DNA of 64,000 nucleotides, taken from assembly GCF_900105075.1 (NCBI RefSeq), contig NZ_FNSK01000001.1, positions 1,563,001 to 1,627,000 on the forward strand, read 5' to 3'. Below, piece after piece: positions 9,039 to 18,729 of the stretch (the stretch's first letter is position 1; each line of letters opens with the position of its first letter). Source of the stretch: Rhodobacter sp. 24-YEA-8 (GTDB lineage Bacteria; Pseudomonadota; Alphaproteobacteria; Rhodobacterales; Rhodobacteraceae). Position numbers and translations under genes: made by a program. Below the pieces are notes generated by a model that saw nothing but the letters and a program-made list of their open reading frames with translations, was not told the DNA's origin and ran no database searches.

Positions 9039-10037
9039 ATGCACCCGATTCAGGCCGATTTCCCCGCCACCCGCCACCGCCGCATCCGCCGGACGCCAGC
9101 GCTTCGTGCGCTGACGCGCGAGAATGAGCTTTCTGTGAATGACCTGATCTGGCCGGTCTTCATCCGCGAGGGCACCGGTGTCGAAGAGCCGATCCATTCG
9201 CTGCCCGGGGTGAACCGGCTGTCGCTCGACAGGCTGCTTGTGCACGCAGAAGAGGCCGCAAAGCTCGGGATCCCCGCGATCTGTCTCTTTCCCTATACCG
9301 ACGCGGCCCTGCGCACCGAGACCTGCGAAGAAGCGTGGAACCCCGAAAACCTGACCAATCGCGCGATCCGGGCCCTGAAACGCGAGATCCCGGATCTGGC
9401 GGTGATGACCGATATCGCGCTCGACCCCTATAATGCCAACGGGCATGACGGGTTCGTCGTGGATGGCGAGATCATCAATGACGAGACGGTCGCGGCGCTG
9501 GTGAAAATGGCGCTGGCCCAGGCCGAGGCGGGCGCGGATATCCTTGGGCCATCCGACATGATGGATGGCCGGATCGGCGCGATCCGCACCGGTCTCGAGG
9601 CCGCAGGCCACCGGAATGTCTCGATCATGTCCTATGCCGCGAAATACGCGAGCGGCTTTTACGGCCCGTTCCGCGATGCGGTGGGCGCATCGGGGCGGCT
9701 GGTCGGTGACAAGAAGACCTATCAGATGGATCCGGCCAATGGCGATGAGGCGATCCGTCTGGTGGCCCGCGACCTGGCCGAGGGCGCCGATATGGTGATG
9801 GTAAAGCCCGGAATGCCCTATCTCGACATCTGCCACCGGGTGAAACAGGCATTTGGAGCGCCGACCTTCGCCTATCAGGTCTCGGGCGAATATGCGATGA
9901 TCCGGGCGGCGGCGCTGAATGGCTGGATCGATGGCGAAAAAGTGATGCTGGAAAGCCTTATGGCGTTCCGCCGTGCCGGATGTGACGGCGTATTGACCTA
10001 TTTCGCGCCGGAAGCCGCCCGGCTTTTGCGCGGCTGA
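9039..10037 (+). CDS. hemB: Delta-aminolevulinic acid dehydratase (porphobilinogen synthase)
   Basis: A 332-residue HemB, which condenses two 5-aminolevulinate molecules to porphobilinogen in tetrapyrrole (haem, cobalamin, bacteriochlorophyll) synthesis. The two Schiff-base lysines are visible in SYAAKYAS (about residue 200) and MVKPGMPY (about 254). The metal region reads DIALDPYNANGHDG instead of the cysteine-rich zinc site, which is the variant known from Rhodobacter, where catalytic zinc is not required. The start has AGGA 7 bases upstream. The gene diverges from the membrane protein at 8340-8864, with about 170 bp between them for two promoters. Confidence 0.97.
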   Translation: MHPIQADFPATRHRRIRRTPALRALTRENELSVNDLIWPVFIREGTGVEEPIHSLPGVNRLSLDRLLVHAEEAAKLGIPAICLFPYTDAALRTETCEEAWNPENLTNRAIRALKREIPDLAVMTDIALDPYNANGHDGFVVDGEIINDETVAALVKMALAQAEAGADILGPSDMMDGRIGAIRTGLEAAGHRNVSIMSYAAKYASGFYGPFRDAVGASGRLVGDKKTYQMDPANGDEAIRLVARDLAEGADMVMVKPGMPYLDICHRVKQAFGAPTFAYQVSGEYAMIRAAALNGWIDGEKVMLESLMAFRRAGCDGVLTYFAPEAARLLRG

Positions 10038-10193
10038 CCGCCGGAGCCTGCAGGATCGGCGGGAAATGCCGCCGATACCGGGGATAATTGCGCATAACCG
10101 ATGACAAGTCACAGATCCGCCGTTAGATTCAGCGGGAATGGGGCCGCAGAGCCTCGGCCGGATATGCCGGCAAAAATCATTGAAGGCAGAGCC

Positions 10194-10751
10194 ATGGAAA
10201 AGATCACAAGACGCGCAATGCTGGCCGGGGCCGGCTCGGCCACGCTACTGACCGCCGCCTGCGGCAATGGTGTCGGCTCGAATGGTGCGGCGCAGATCGA
10301 CGCGCGGGTGGATGCGACGCAGAACTATCTCTTCGGCCGTTACCCCGGCACGCGTGAGCTGGCGTCGCGCGCCAATGGCGTGCTTTACATGCCGCTGATG
10401 ACCGAGGCCGGTCTGGTCTGGGGCGGCGCTTTCGGGCGCGGCGCGCTCAGGATCCAGGGCGCGACGGTGGATTACTATTCCGCGACCAAGGCCAGTGTCG
10501 GCCTGCAGATCGGCGCGCAGCAATATGCCCATGCGCTGTTCTACATGACGCCGAACGCGCTGGAGGATTTCCGCCGCTCAACCGGCTGGGCCGCCTCGGC
10601 GGATCTGCGCTATGCCACGCCCGAGGAAGGCGCCTCGATCGGCAAGGCCACCACCGAAAGCGACCCGGTGATCGCGCTGATCTTCGGCCAGCAGGGGCTG
10701 ATTGCGGGCGCAACGCTTGCGGGCGTCAAATATACCCGCATCATTCCCTGA
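10194..10751 (+). CDS. SYLF/YSC84-domain lipoprotein
   Basis: A 185-residue exported protein. The N-terminus ITRRAMLAGAGSATLLTAACG has a twin-arginine pair, a hydrophobic stretch and a lipobox (TAAC), which predicts export (possibly by Tat) and lipidation. The rest, with GVLYMPLMTEAGLVWGGAFGRGALRI, YYSATKASVGLQIGAQQY and the closing GLIAGATLAGVKYTRI, is a SYLF (YSC84-like) lipid-binding domain. A start at 10164 is possible but would put 10 extra residues before the signal. It probably binds lipid in the envelope; no specific role is known. The next gene starts 6 bases after the stop and is likely co-transcribed. Confidence 0.85.
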   Translation: MEKITRRAMLAGAGSATLLTAACGNGVGSNGAAQIDARVDATQNYLFGRYPGTRELASRANGVLYMPLMTEAGLVWGGAFGRGALRIQGATVDYYSATKASVGLQIGAQQYAHALFYMTPNALEDFRRSTGWAASADLRYATPEEGASIGKATTESDPVIALIFGQQGLIAGATLAGVKYTRIIP

Positions 10752-10757
10752 TCTGCG

Positions 10758-11357
10758 ATGACCCTTGAGGGCCTCCTGTCCCGCTGGGGTCTCGTCGCGG
10801 TCTTCTGGGGCTGCTTTTTCGAAGGCGAAACCGCCGCCATTCTTGGCGGCGTCATCACCCATCACGGGCTGAGCCACTGGGCGCTGACCGCATTGGCCGC
10901 TTTCGCCGGCGCCTTCCTTGCCGATCAGATCTGGTTCCTGCTGTCCCGGCATATGCCGCGCGAGGGGCGCATCGGCAGCTGGCTGAGCCGGATGGCTGAC
11001 AGGGCAAAGGCGAACTGGCTGCATCAATGGCTCTCGCGCCATCCGGACGGGCTGACGCTTGCCTTCCGCTTTGTGCCGGGGACGCGGATCGTCGGGCCGG
11101 TCCTGCTGGCGCAGACCGCGATGGGATGGCGGCGCTTTACCGCATTGAATGCGCTGTCCTGCGCGATCTGGGCGATGCTGTTCACCGCACTTGGCTATCA
11201 TTTCGGGCGCGCGGTTTATCTTATGCTGGGGCGCCTCCACGGGATGCATCTGGGGATGATGCTGATAATGATCGCCGGGGTCGGCCTTGCGCTGCATCTG
11301 ATCCTGCGGCGCAAGGCACGACGCCGCTCAGCGCGGCAGGCGGCGGATCAGGCTTGA
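10758..11357 (+). CDS. DedA-family membrane protein
   Basis: A 199-residue DedA/VTT-domain protein of the inner membrane. Diagnostic segments are FEGETAAILGG near the N-terminus and the RFVPGTRIVGPVLLAQTAMGW loop, followed by three or more hydrophobic helices and a basic tail. DedA proteins are implicated in lipid-carrier translocation (undecaprenyl phosphate or phospholipid scrambling) and membrane homeostasis. The gene starts 6 bases after the SYLF lipoprotein gene, so the pair may act together in envelope lipid handling. Its last 30 bases overlap the 3' end of the convergent dehydrogenase gene. A second DedA gene lies at 58304-58840. Confidence 0.87.
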   Translation: MTLEGLLSRWGLVAVFWGCFFEGETAAILGGVITHHGLSHWALTALAAFAGAFLADQIWFLLSRHMPREGRIGSWLSRMADRAKANWLHQWLSRHPDGLTLAFRFVPGTRIVGPVLLAQTAMGWRRFTALNALSCAIWAMLFTALGYHFGRAVYLMLGRLHGMHLGMMLIMIAGVGLALHLILRRKARRRSARQAADQA

Positions 11358-12194
11358 CGTGTCATTCCTGCCGCCACCCATCAGCTGCACATCCTTGTAG
11401 AACTGATCGACCAGCGCGGTCACCGGCAGGCTTGCGCCGATCTCTTCGGCGGTTTCCAGGCAGATGTTCAGATCCTTGCGCATCCAGTCGACGGCAAAAC
11501 CGAAATCGAACCGGTCCTCCAGCATGGTCTGATGCCGGTTCACCATCTGCCAGCTGCTCGCCGCGCCCTGCGAGATCACCTCGACCACGGCTTTGCCGTC
11601 AAGCCCGGCCTTCGATCCGAAGGCCAGCGCCTCGGAAAGCCCCTGCATCAGCCCTGCGATACAGATCTGGTTGACCATTTTCGCAAGCTGCCCTGCCCCC
11701 GCATCGCCGATCCTGCGGCAGATCCGGGAATAGGCGTCGATCACCGGCGCCGCGCGGTCGTAATCGGCCTGAGATCCACCGCACATGACCGAAAGCACAC
11801 CATTTTCGGCCCCCGCCTGGCCCCCCGAGACCGGCGCATCAACATAACCAAAGCCGCGCGCCGCCGCGATCTCTGCCAGCTCGCGCGTCACTTTCGCCGA
11901 AACGGTGGTGTGATCGACAAAGATCGCGCCCTTCCCCATACCGGCGAAAGCGCCCTCTTCGCCCAGACAGACCTCGCGCAGATCCTCGTCATTGCCGACA
12001 CAGGCCATGACGAATTCTGCACCCGACGCCGCCTCTTTCGCGGTAAGAGCCACATGGCCGCCGAACTTTGCCCCCCAGGATGCGGCTTTGGCCCCGGTGC
12101 GGTTCCACACCGTCACCTCATGACCCTGCGCTGCAAGATGCCCGGCCATCGGGTACCCCATCACCCCCAGCCCGAGAAATGCCACCTTTGCCAT
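11328..12194 (-). CDS. 3-hydroxyisobutyrate dehydrogenase-family NAD(P) oxidoreductase
   Basis: A 288-residue beta-hydroxyacid dehydrogenase. The N-terminus KVAFLGLGVMGYPMAGHLA is the GxGxxG Rossmann motif, DAPVSGGQAGAENG is the substrate-binding signature, and the catalytic lysine lies in GQLAKMVNQ (about residue 170). Relatives oxidise 3-hydroxyisobutyrate, tartronate semialdehyde, 6-phosphogluconate-like acids or succinic semialdehyde. Which of these applies is not decidable from sequence alone, although the motif set is closest to the 3-hydroxyisobutyrate/GLYR-like group. The gene stands alone and converges with the DedA gene, sharing 30 bp. Confidence 0.85.
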   Translation of the reverse strand: MAKVAFLGLGVMGYPMAGHLAAQGHEVTVWNRTGAKAASWGAKFGGHVALTAKEAASGAEFVMACVGNDEDLREVCLGEEGAFAGMGKGAIFVDHTTVSAKVTRELAEIAAARGFGYVDAPVSGGQAGAENGVLSVMCGGSQADYDRAAPVIDAYSRICRRIGDAGAGQLAKMVNQICIAGLMQGLSEALAFGSKAGLDGKAVVEVISQGAASSWQMVNRHQTMLEDRFDFGFAVDWMRKDLNICLETAEEIGASLPVTALVDQFYKDVQLMGGGRNDTSSLIRRLPR

Positions 12195-12278
12195 GATCCG
12201 CTCCTGTCGCCGTGAATTGCCCTTGGTTTCGTGATGGACTAGGAACCCTTTGGACCAAGGACGTCAAGGACAGGCCGG

Positions 12279-14750
12279 ATGCTCACCCTCTTTCGCTGGC
12301 TGATGCGGATTACCGCCGGGCTGCTTTTGCTTGCGGGCCTTGCCGTTCTGATCGGCTACTGGTTCCTGTCGCGCTCGCTGGTGGATTACAACGAGGGCTT
12401 CACCCTTGAGGGCATCTCGGCCCCGGTCGAGGTGGTCAGGAATAATGACTCGGTGCCGCATATCTTCGGCAAGAACGATCATGACACCTATTTCGCACTT
12501 GGCTTTGCCCATGCCCAGGACCGGCTCTGGCAGATGACCATGCTGCGCCGCACGGCCCAGGGCCGCCTGTCGGAAATTTTCGGCGAGCGGACACTGGCAG
12601 TCGATGAGCTGATCCGGCGCTACGATCTCTACGGCCTCGCGTTGGAATCGGTGAAGGCGCAGGATCCCGAGACGCTGGCGGTGCTTGAGGCCTATTCGGC
12701 CGGGGTGAACGCCTGGATCAATGAAGTGAACACGGGCGCGCGCGGGCGTGGCGCGCCGGAATTCTGGTTTTTTGCCCCCGAGATCGCCGCCTGGGCGCCG
12801 GCCGATTCCATCGCGATCCTGAAGCTGATGGCGCTGCAACTGACCGGTATGGGGCAAAGCGAAGTCCTGCGCGCCCGCGCATCCCTGGTGCTGTCACCCG
12901 AACGGCTGGCCGATATCCTGCCGGAAGATCCGACCAAAGGCATCACCTCGCCCAGCTACGCGAGCCTTATCCCCGGCGTGCAGCCAGGCGACAAGCCTGT
13001 CGATTTCGCGCTCGGGCCATTGTCGCCTCTGGTGGAGCCGGCGCTTTCGGGCGCATCGAACGCCTGGGCTGCGATGGCGGGACGTTCGGCTGCGGGCGGA
13101 GCGCTTCTGGCCAATGATCCGCATCTGGGCTTTACCGCGCCGACGATCTGGTATCTGGCGCGGCTGGAATTGCAAAAAGGCGGCGTGATCGGCGCGACGA
13201 TCCCCGGCATTCCGGTGGTAATGATCGGGCGCAGCGAAGAACTCGGCTGGGGCCTGACAACGGCCTATCTTGATGACCAGGACATCGTCATCGAAAAGCT
13301 GAACCCGGACAACCAGGAAGAATATCTGCTCCCCGATGGCACATATGAGCGCTTTATCACCCGCCAGAGCGTGGTGCGGGTCAAGGACGGCGCGCCGATC
13401 ACGCTGACCCTGCGCTGGTCGAGAAATGGCCCGGTGCTTTCGGGCAAGCAATATGACCTGCAATCGGTAACACCCACCGGCCATGTCGCGGTAATGTCCT
13501 GGACCGCGCTTTCCCCGGCAGATACCTCGATGACGGCCGCCGTGCGGCTGATGTCGGCCAATACGGTCGCGGATGCGATCGAGGCCGGGCGGCTCTATGT
13601 CGCACCGGCGCAGAACCTGATGCTCGCGGGAAAAGACGGCATTGCGATGCAGCTGATCGGCGCCATGCCGATCCGTGACGCGGCCCATCCGAGCCAGGGT
13701 CGGATGCCGTCCCCCGGCTGGGTCGAAGCCACCGGCTTCAAGGGGATCTTCCCCTACGAGGAAAATCCGCGCTTCGTGAACCCGCCCGAGGGCATTCTGG
13801 GGAACACCAATAATAAGACGGTCGACCGCCCCTTCCCCAATCATGTCAGCTTTACCTGGGGCGATACGCAGCGCATCCAGGCCTGGCTCGCGCTGATCCG
13901 CACCCGCGAGGTCCATACCCGCGAAAGCTTTATGGAAGCGCAGCTCGATACGATGAACCCGACGGCGCGGCTGTTGCTGCCGCTGATCGGGGCGGATCTG
14001 TGGTTCACCGGCGGGGCGGCGGAAACGGGCACGGCAGAGGAATTCCGCCAGCGCGCGCTCAAGCTGCTGGCGGCCTGGAATGGCGAGATGAGCGAACATG
14101 CGCCCGAACCGCTGATCGCCGAAGCCTGGCTCAGGGTGTTGATGGATCGGCTGATCCGCGATGAGCTCGGGCCGCTTGCGCAGAATTTCCGCCGCATCGA
14201 CCCGGTCTTCCTCGAACGCGTCTATCGCAATATCGATGGTGCGGCGGTCTGGTGTGATGTCGTTCAATCGGCGCCGGTCGAGACCTGCACCGATATGGCG
14301 CGGATGGCGCTGGACGAGGCGCTGATCGAGCTGAGCGAGACCTATGGGCGCAATATCGAAAGCTGGCGATGGGGCGATGCGCATCAGGCGACGCATGACC
14401 ATCCGGTGCTGGGAAATATTCCCTTTGTCAGGTGGTTCGTGAATATCCGCCAGTCGACATCCGGCGGCGATGACACGCTGATGCGCGGTGTGACCAAGGG
14501 ATCGGGGCCGGAACCCTATCTGAACGTCCATGGCGCCGGCTATCGTGGGGTCTATGATTTCGCCGACCCTGACAGCTCGATCTTCATCACGGCAACCGGA
14601 CAGTCGGGGCACCCGCTGTCGCGCCATTATGACGATCTGGGCGAATTGTGGCGGCGCGGCGAATATATCCCGATGTCGCTGGACCCGGACCTCGCCCATG
14701 CGGCGGCGGCGGGGGTGATGCTGCTGACCCCGGCCTCTGCGGCGGAATGA
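12279..14750 (+). CDS. Penicillin acylase-family amidohydrolase (Ntn hydrolase)
   Basis: An 823-residue member of the penicillin amidase family. A single N-terminal hydrophobic helix (residues 7-30) serves as a signal or anchor, so the enzyme should act in the periplasm. The alpha-chain motif FALGFAHAQDRLWQM is present. The autocatalytic cleavage point and nucleophile serine are in SGASNAW (Ser about residue 259), followed by LLANDPHLGF, and the asparagine region NNKTVDRPF lies later. Family members hydrolyse penicillins, acyl-homoserine lactones or other amides; the Rhodobacterales copies are mostly uncharacterised. A terminator-like hairpin follows at 14761-14787. Confidence 0.88.
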   Translation: MLTLFRWLMRITAGLLLLAGLAVLIGYWFLSRSLVDYNEGFTLEGISAPVEVVRNNDSVPHIFGKNDHDTYFALGFAHAQDRLWQMTMLRRTAQGRLSEIFGERTLAVDELIRRYDLYGLALESVKAQDPETLAVLEAYSAGVNAWINEVNTGARGRGAPEFWFFAPEIAAWAPADSIAILKLMALQLTGMGQSEVLRARASLVLSPERLADILPEDPTKGITSPSYASLIPGVQPGDKPVDFALGPLSPLVEPALSGASNAWAAMAGRSAAGGALLANDPHLGFTAPTIWYLARLELQKGGVIGATIPGIPVVMIGRSEELGWGLTTAYLDDQDIVIEKLNPDNQEEYLLPDGTYERFITRQSVVRVKDGAPITLTLRWSRNGPVLSGKQYDLQSVTPTGHVAVMSWTALSPADTSMTAAVRLMSANTVADAIEAGRLYVAPAQNLMLAGKDGIAMQLIGAMPIRDAAHPSQGRMPSPGWVEATGFKGIFPYEENPRFVNPPEGILGNTNNKTVDRPFPNHVSFTWGDTQRIQAWLALIRTREVHTRESFMEAQLDTMNPTARLLLPLIGADLWFTGGAAETGTAEEFRQRALKLLAAWNGEMSEHAPEPLIAEAWLRVLMDRLIRDELGPLAQNFRRIDPVFLERVYRNIDGAAVWCDVVQSAPVETCTDMARMALDEALIELSETYGRNIESWRWGDAHQATHDHPVLGNIPFVRWFVNIRQSTSGGDDTLMRGVTKGSGPEPYLNVHGAGYRGVYDFADPDSSIFITATGQSGHPLSRHYDDLGELWRRGEYIPMSLDPDLAHAAAAGVMLLTPASAAE

Positions 14751-14760
14751 GGCACCGATC

Positions 14761-14787
14761 CCTCGCCGGACAACTGATCCGGCGGGG
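14761..14787 (+). terminator. Terminator-like hairpin after the penicillin acylase-family gene
   Basis: Arms CCTCGCCGGA (14761-14770) and TCCGGCGGGG (14778-14787) pair over 10 positions with one G-T wobble, around a 7-base loop. It lies 10 bases past the stop of the upstream gene. The following CATAATT is only weakly T-rich, so this could be a weak or Rho-assisted terminator. Confidence 0.5.
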
Positions 14788-14822
14788 CATAATTCGGGCA
14801 GGCGGAAGGGGCGCGGCGCGCC

Positions 14823-15263
14823 TCAGCGCGGGTGTGGCGCAAGGATCCAGAGCACGAAGGCGGCGGTCAGCGCGGCGATCATCGTGAACATGCCGGTGCT
14901 GTAAAACAGCGCGAAGCCGTCCCCCCAGCCGAAGGTGCCGCCGCTTACAGCCGTAAAGAATGTGCCGAGGCGATTACCGCCCCAGGCCCAGGCGGCGAGA
15001 AAGCCAAGGCTCATCAGGACGCGTCCGCCAAAGACGGTGAGCGCAACAACCGGCAGAACCGGCAGGGCCGCGATCAGGCATTCAAGCACGAGCCCGCCCG
15101 CCGTCAGCGGCAGGCCGGGCGTTTGCGGCAGTCCCTGCCCCGAACCGATCAGGCCCCGCGCCGCGCCAGAGGTCAGGATCATGAAATGCAGGCCGGTCGC
15201 GAGGGCCGTGCCGATGAGGCCCGCCGCGAGGGCCCGTCCGAGCCTGGTCAGAGCCGTGCCCAT
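14823..15263 (-). CDS. Hypothetical membrane protein downstream of hflX
   Basis: A 146-residue protein with about four hydrophobic helices (ALAAGLIGTALATGLHFMIL, LECLIAALPVLPVVALTVFGG, LMSLGFLAAWAWG, MFTMIAALTAAFVLWIL), probably in the inner membrane. The ATG at 15263 lies inside the last codons of hflX, giving a 16-base overlap and suggesting translational coupling to hflX. A start 8 codons upstream at 15287 is also possible. I do not recognise the family. Third-position GC bias and the hydrophobic pattern support it being real. Confidence 0.65.
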   Translation of the reverse strand: MGTALTRLGRALAAGLIGTALATGLHFMILTSGAARGLIGSGQGLPQTPGLPLTAGGLVLECLIAALPVLPVVALTVFGGRVLMSLGFLAAWAWGGNRLGTFFTAVSGGTFGWGDGFALFYSTGMFTMIAALTAAFVLWILAPHPR

Positions 15264-16681
15264 TCCTGCGCCTGCCTTTCGGTCCATTGCACTGTGATCT
15301 GCCAGCCTTCATCGGTCTGATCCTCGCGGACCACGACACCGGTCTGATGCAGCCAGGCGCGTTTGCGGCCCTCGCTGAAGCCAAGCGCCAGCGCTTCCTC
15401 GCGGCGCTCGGCCTCGAAACTGGCGGAAATGGCGGTCAGAAGATCGGGAACCCCCTCACCTGTGAGCGCCGAGATCACGAATGTATCGGGGCGGGTCGCA
15501 GCCTGGGCCGCAAGCGCCTCACGGGCGCTCGGATCGACGAGATCGAGCTTGTTCCAGATCTCGAATTTCGGCGTCTCTGGCGGCACGCCAAGCGAGGTCA
15601 GGATCTCTTCGACATCGGCGGCCTGTTCGGCGGTTTCGGGATGCGAGATGTCGCGGACATGCAGGATCAGATCGGCAGAGAGCACCTCCTCCAGCGTGGC
15701 GCGGAAGGCGGCAACCAGCTGTGTCGGCAGATCCGAGATGAAACCCACCGTATCCGAGAGGATCACACGGCGGCTGCCGCCAAGGGCTCCGGGGATCTCC
15801 AGCGCGCGCATCGTCGGGTCGAGCGTGGCGAAAAGCATGTCTTTCGCCAGCACTTCGGCCCCGGTCACCCGATTGAACAAGGTCGATTTGCCAGCATTGG
15901 TATAGCCGACCAGCGCCACGATCGGGAACGGCACCTTGGCGCGGGCGGCGCGGTGCAATTCACGGGTACGGACGACCTTTTCCAGCTGACGCCGCAGCCG
16001 GATCGCCTGTTCGTCAATCGCGCGGCGGTCATTTTCGCGCTGCGTTTCGCCCGGGCCACCGACAAAGCCGAAGCCACCGCGCTGGCGTTCCAGATGGGTC
16101 CAGGCGCGCACGAGGCGGGTGCGCTGATAGTTCAGCGCCGCCAGTTCCACCTGCAACACACCTTCGCGGGTGCGGGCGCGGTCGGCGAAAATCTCGAGAA
16201 TCAGCGAGGTCCGGTCAAGGAGCTTGACCTTCCAGTCGCGTTCAAGATTGCGTTGCTGCACCGGCGTCACCGGCCCGTCAATAAAGACAAGGCCGATCTT
16301 TTCCGCCTTCAGCCTTTCGCCGATTTCTTCGACCTTGCCGGGACCGAACAGCGTTGCGGGCACGGTTTTCGAGACCTTGACCACCTGGGACCAGGCCACA
16401 TCCATATTCGGAAGGGCTGCGGCCAGGCTGACGGCCTCGGCCAGACCATGTTCGGGAAGACGGCGGGTCTGGCGGCTGCGGATATCGGGATGCAAAACAA
16501 CTGCCCGCGTCTTTTCAGTCGCGGTCAGTTGCCATTTGCTCCGCTCTGCCCGCAGCGCGGACAGGTCGGAGAACAGATCATCATCGTCCGTCAGAGCGGA
16601 AGATCCCGGCGCGTCCTGATATTCGGGCCCGTCTGAATTCTCAGAGGGATCGGATGCGGGATCGGAGGGCTTATTGCTCAA
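15248..16681 (-). CDS. hflX: GTPase HflX
   Basis: A 477-residue HflX, the ribosome-associated GTPase that splits or rescues stalled ribosomes. The N-terminal HflX domain is followed by the glycine-rich linker [13 protein letters not shown] and the G domain with G1 GYTNAGKST (about residue 262), G3 DTVGF and G4 NKLD. An acidic, disordered extension of about 45 residues precedes the conserved part. The start is a TTG whose bases overlap the hfq stop (TTGA), so hfq and hflX are translationally coupled, as in many proteobacteria. An ATG alternative is not seen close by. Confidence 0.95.
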   Translation of the reverse strand: MSNKPSDPASDPSENSDGPEYQDAPGSSALTDDDDLFSDLSALRAERSKWQLTATEKTRAVVLHPDIRSRQTRRLPEHGLAEAVSLAAALPNMDVAWSQVVKVSKTVPATLFGPGKVEEIGERLKAEKIGLVFIDGPVTPVQQRNLERDWKVKLLDRTSLILEIFADRARTREGVLQVELAALNYQRTRLVRAWTHLERQRGGFGFVGGPGETQRENDRRAIDEQAIRLRRQLEKVVRTRELHRAARAKVPFPIVALVGYTNAGKSTLFNRVTGAEVLAKDMLFATLDPTMRALEIPGALGGSRRVILSDTVGFISDLPTQLVAAFRATLEEVLSADLILHVRDISHPETAEQAADVEEILTSLGVPPETPKFEIWNKLDLVDPSAREALAAQAATRPDTFVISALTGEGVPDLLTAISASFEAERREEALALGFSEGRKRAWLHQTGVVVREDQTDEGWQITVQWTERQAQEWARL

Positions 16682-16911
16682 TCTTCGCCTTCATAAAGAT
16701 TGATGGGCGCACCGGGCATGATGGTCGAAATCGCGTGTTTATACACGAGTTGCGATTGACCGTCGCGCCGCAGCAGCACGCAGAAATTGTCGAACCAGGT
16801 GATCACACCCTGGAGTTTGACCCCGTTGATCAGGAAGATCGTCACCGGAACCTTTGCCTTGCGGACATGGTTCAGGAAGGCGTCCTGGAGGTTCTGTTTA
16901 TCGCCAGCCAT
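16678..16911 (-). CDS. hfq: RNA chaperone Hfq
   Basis: A 77-residue Hfq with both Sm motifs: Sm1 around [23 protein letters not shown] and Sm2 [11 protein letters not shown]. It forms a hexameric ring that pairs small RNAs with mRNAs. Its position before hflX and after the trk genes is typical of Rhodobacterales; in this order Hfq also influences nitrogen-fixation and photosynthesis gene expression. It has a 234-bp upstream region, so it probably has its own promoter. Confidence 0.97.
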   Translation of the reverse strand: MAGDKQNLQDAFLNHVRKAKVPVTIFLINGVKLQGVITWFDNFCVLLRRDGQSQLVYKHAISTIMPGAPINLYEGED

Positions 16912-17145
16912 TGTTTGTTTTGCCTTGCGCCTGGGCCCGCTTCACTTGCGGGTTTGAGAAATCCGGTGAGGCCGGCGGAACACCCGCATCAAGCCCACCT
17001 CGCCCGGATGCGGAAAAACCGACCGGGTTGCGCGAATAATAGGAATGTTGCGCATGGTTTCCAGAGAGGAAATGCAGAATCTCCACCTGGTTGTGACCTG
17101 TGAGCGTCAGACTGTTGCGTAAAAGCCCATCAAAGCCACGACTTC
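16912..17145 (-). promoter_or_regulatory. Intergenic region between trkH and hfq, probable hfq promoter
   Basis: These 234 bp separate the trkH stop from hfq. No gene is visible. An AT-rich spot reading TATTAT on the minus strand, near 17036-17041, could be a -10 element. I cannot identify a matching -35 with confidence. Confidence 0.35.
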
Positions 17146-18729
17146 TCAGCGCCCCGCCTTGCCCGACCAGGGGGCCGACCAGCCTCCCGACCAGTTGCCC
17201 GGTGCGATCAGCGCGATCAGCGCCAGCGTCTCGACACGGCCAAGCACCATGGTCAAAGCAAGAATCACCTTCACCGGGGCAGACAGCGCCGCCCAGGACA
17301 GGGGCTCGGCCCCGGCAAGCCAGGCAAGCTGACCGGTCGTGGTCAGCGCCGAAAGGCAGAAGATCAGCGCTTCGGTGAACCGCAGCCCGAACAGGGTCAG
17401 CGCGGCAGTGATCAGCGCGACAGATATCGCGAAAAGCATAAAGAAAATCCAGGCGAACCAGGCGCCGCGCCCGGCAAGCCTGCGCACCTCGGCACCGATC
17501 CCGATGGAATGGGGGTGAATGATGCGCTCGAGCTCGCGTTTGCCCTGAAGGCCAAGCGCCCAGACCCGCAAAAGCGTCACCCCCCCGGCGGTCGTCGCCA
17601 CGCCGCCGCCGATGATCGCAAGCCCCATCAGCATCAGCCCCGGCGACCCCATCCCCGCCCAGTTGCGCGCCGAACTCCACCAGACGCTTTCATAGCCGGT
17701 GGTGGTCAGGAACGAGGCGGCGGTAAAGAGAGACCCCCAGAAGGCGCGGATCAGCGCGGCCAGGCTTTCCTCGCCGCCCGCCCCGGCATCCGCCACCAGA
17801 TGGCGGAGCAGCAGAACGACGACCACAAGCGAAATCAGGATCAGGCCGAGCCGGATCTCGGGGTCCTGGCGCAGCGATCCGTGCACCTGGCCCGGCAGGT
17901 TGAACGGCATCAGATGCCGGCTGAGCGCCAGCAGGAAGAAAAAGAAGATCAGCACCTCGCCCGCGAGGCCGGAATACAGGACCGCCTGTCCCGTTCCCGC
18001 CGAAATGCCGCTGGTCGACAGGGTTCCCATCGCATGGGTCAGCGCGATCAGCCCGTTTTCGCCCGCGATCAGCAACATGATCCACAGCGCGAAGGTCAGC
18101 CCGGCATAGACCGGCAGGATCGCTGAAGACGCGCGGGTCAGCCGCTCACGCGGATCGGTCAACCCGCCGCCGCGCCCGATCAGCTGGCTCTTTTGCCCCG
18201 GAAGCTGCCCCGAGATCACTTCGGCCCCGCCGAGGTTCAGAGGTGCGAGCACTGCCCAGGCCGCGATCAGCACGAAATAGCCGCCCAGCCAGCCCGCCAT
18301 CCCCCGCCACAGATGGACAGAAGCCGGCAGCCGGTCGGGCGCATAACCCGTGGCGCCGGTGGTGGTGAAAGACGAGATCATCTCGAACCACAGATTGAGC
18401 AGCGTGGTGTCGCGGATCAACGGAAGCAAAGGCAGCGCGAAAGCAAAGGGCAAAATCGCATAGGTTCCGGCCAGTGCCGCCAGCTGGCTATGGGCGGAAT
18501 GGCGGCGCTTTGGGTCGCGGGTCACCATGGCCAGCATCACCGTCAGCACGACGAGGATCAGCCCGGAATAGAAAAAGCTCTGCGCGGTGCGGTGATCGCT
18601 CAGGCTTGCGGCATGGGCCGCCGGGATCCAGCACAGGACCCCGACCACGCCCAGAGCCAGCACCAGAAGCGGCACATCCCATAACAGCGGGCGTCTGCCA
18701 CCCCGCGGGAGCCCTGCCAGCGGCCGCAT
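17146..18729 (-). CDS. trkH: Trk-type potassium transporter, membrane subunit TrkH
   Basis: A 527-residue integral membrane protein of the TrkH/TrkG family with repeated pore-loop units, for example SFTTTGATGYAP, GTLSTSGISAG, SFLTTTGYESVWW and SALTTTGQLAW, each holding the selectivity glycine. It forms the potassium-conducting subunit and needs the nucleotide-binding TrkA. Its ATG overlaps the trkA stop by one base pattern (ATGA), so the two are made together. The length is normal. Confidence 0.95.
   Translation of the reverse strand: MRPLAGLPRGGRRPLLWDVPLLVLALGVVGVLCWIPAAHAASLSDHRTAQSFFYSGLILVVLTVMLAMVTRDPKRRHSAHSQLAALAGTYAILPFAFALPLLPLIRDTTLLNLWFEMISSFTTTGATGYAPDRLPASVHLWRGMAGWLGGYFVLIAAWAVLAPLNLGGAEVISGQLPGQKSQLIGRGGGLTDPRERLTRASSAILPVYAGLTFALWIMLLIAGENGLIALTHAMGTLSTSGISAGTGQAVLYSGLAGEVLIFFFFLLALSRHLMPFNLPGQVHGSLRQDPEIRLGLILISLVVVVLLLRHLVADAGAGGEESLAALIRAFWGSLFTAASFLTTTGYESVWWSSARNWAGMGSPGLMLMGLAIIGGGVATTAGGVTLLRVWALGLQGKRELERIIHPHSIGIGAEVRRLAGRGAWFAWIFFMLFAISVALITAALTLFGLRFTEALIFCLSALTTTGQLAWLAGAEPLSWAALSAPVKVILALTMVLGRVETLALIALIAPGNWSGGWSAPWSGKAGR

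Noticed and set aside
8865..10112. Upstream extension of the minus-strand membrane protein frame through hemB
   Set aside because: This part is antisense to hemB and shows no conserved sequence; the hydrophobic protein begins only near 8864.
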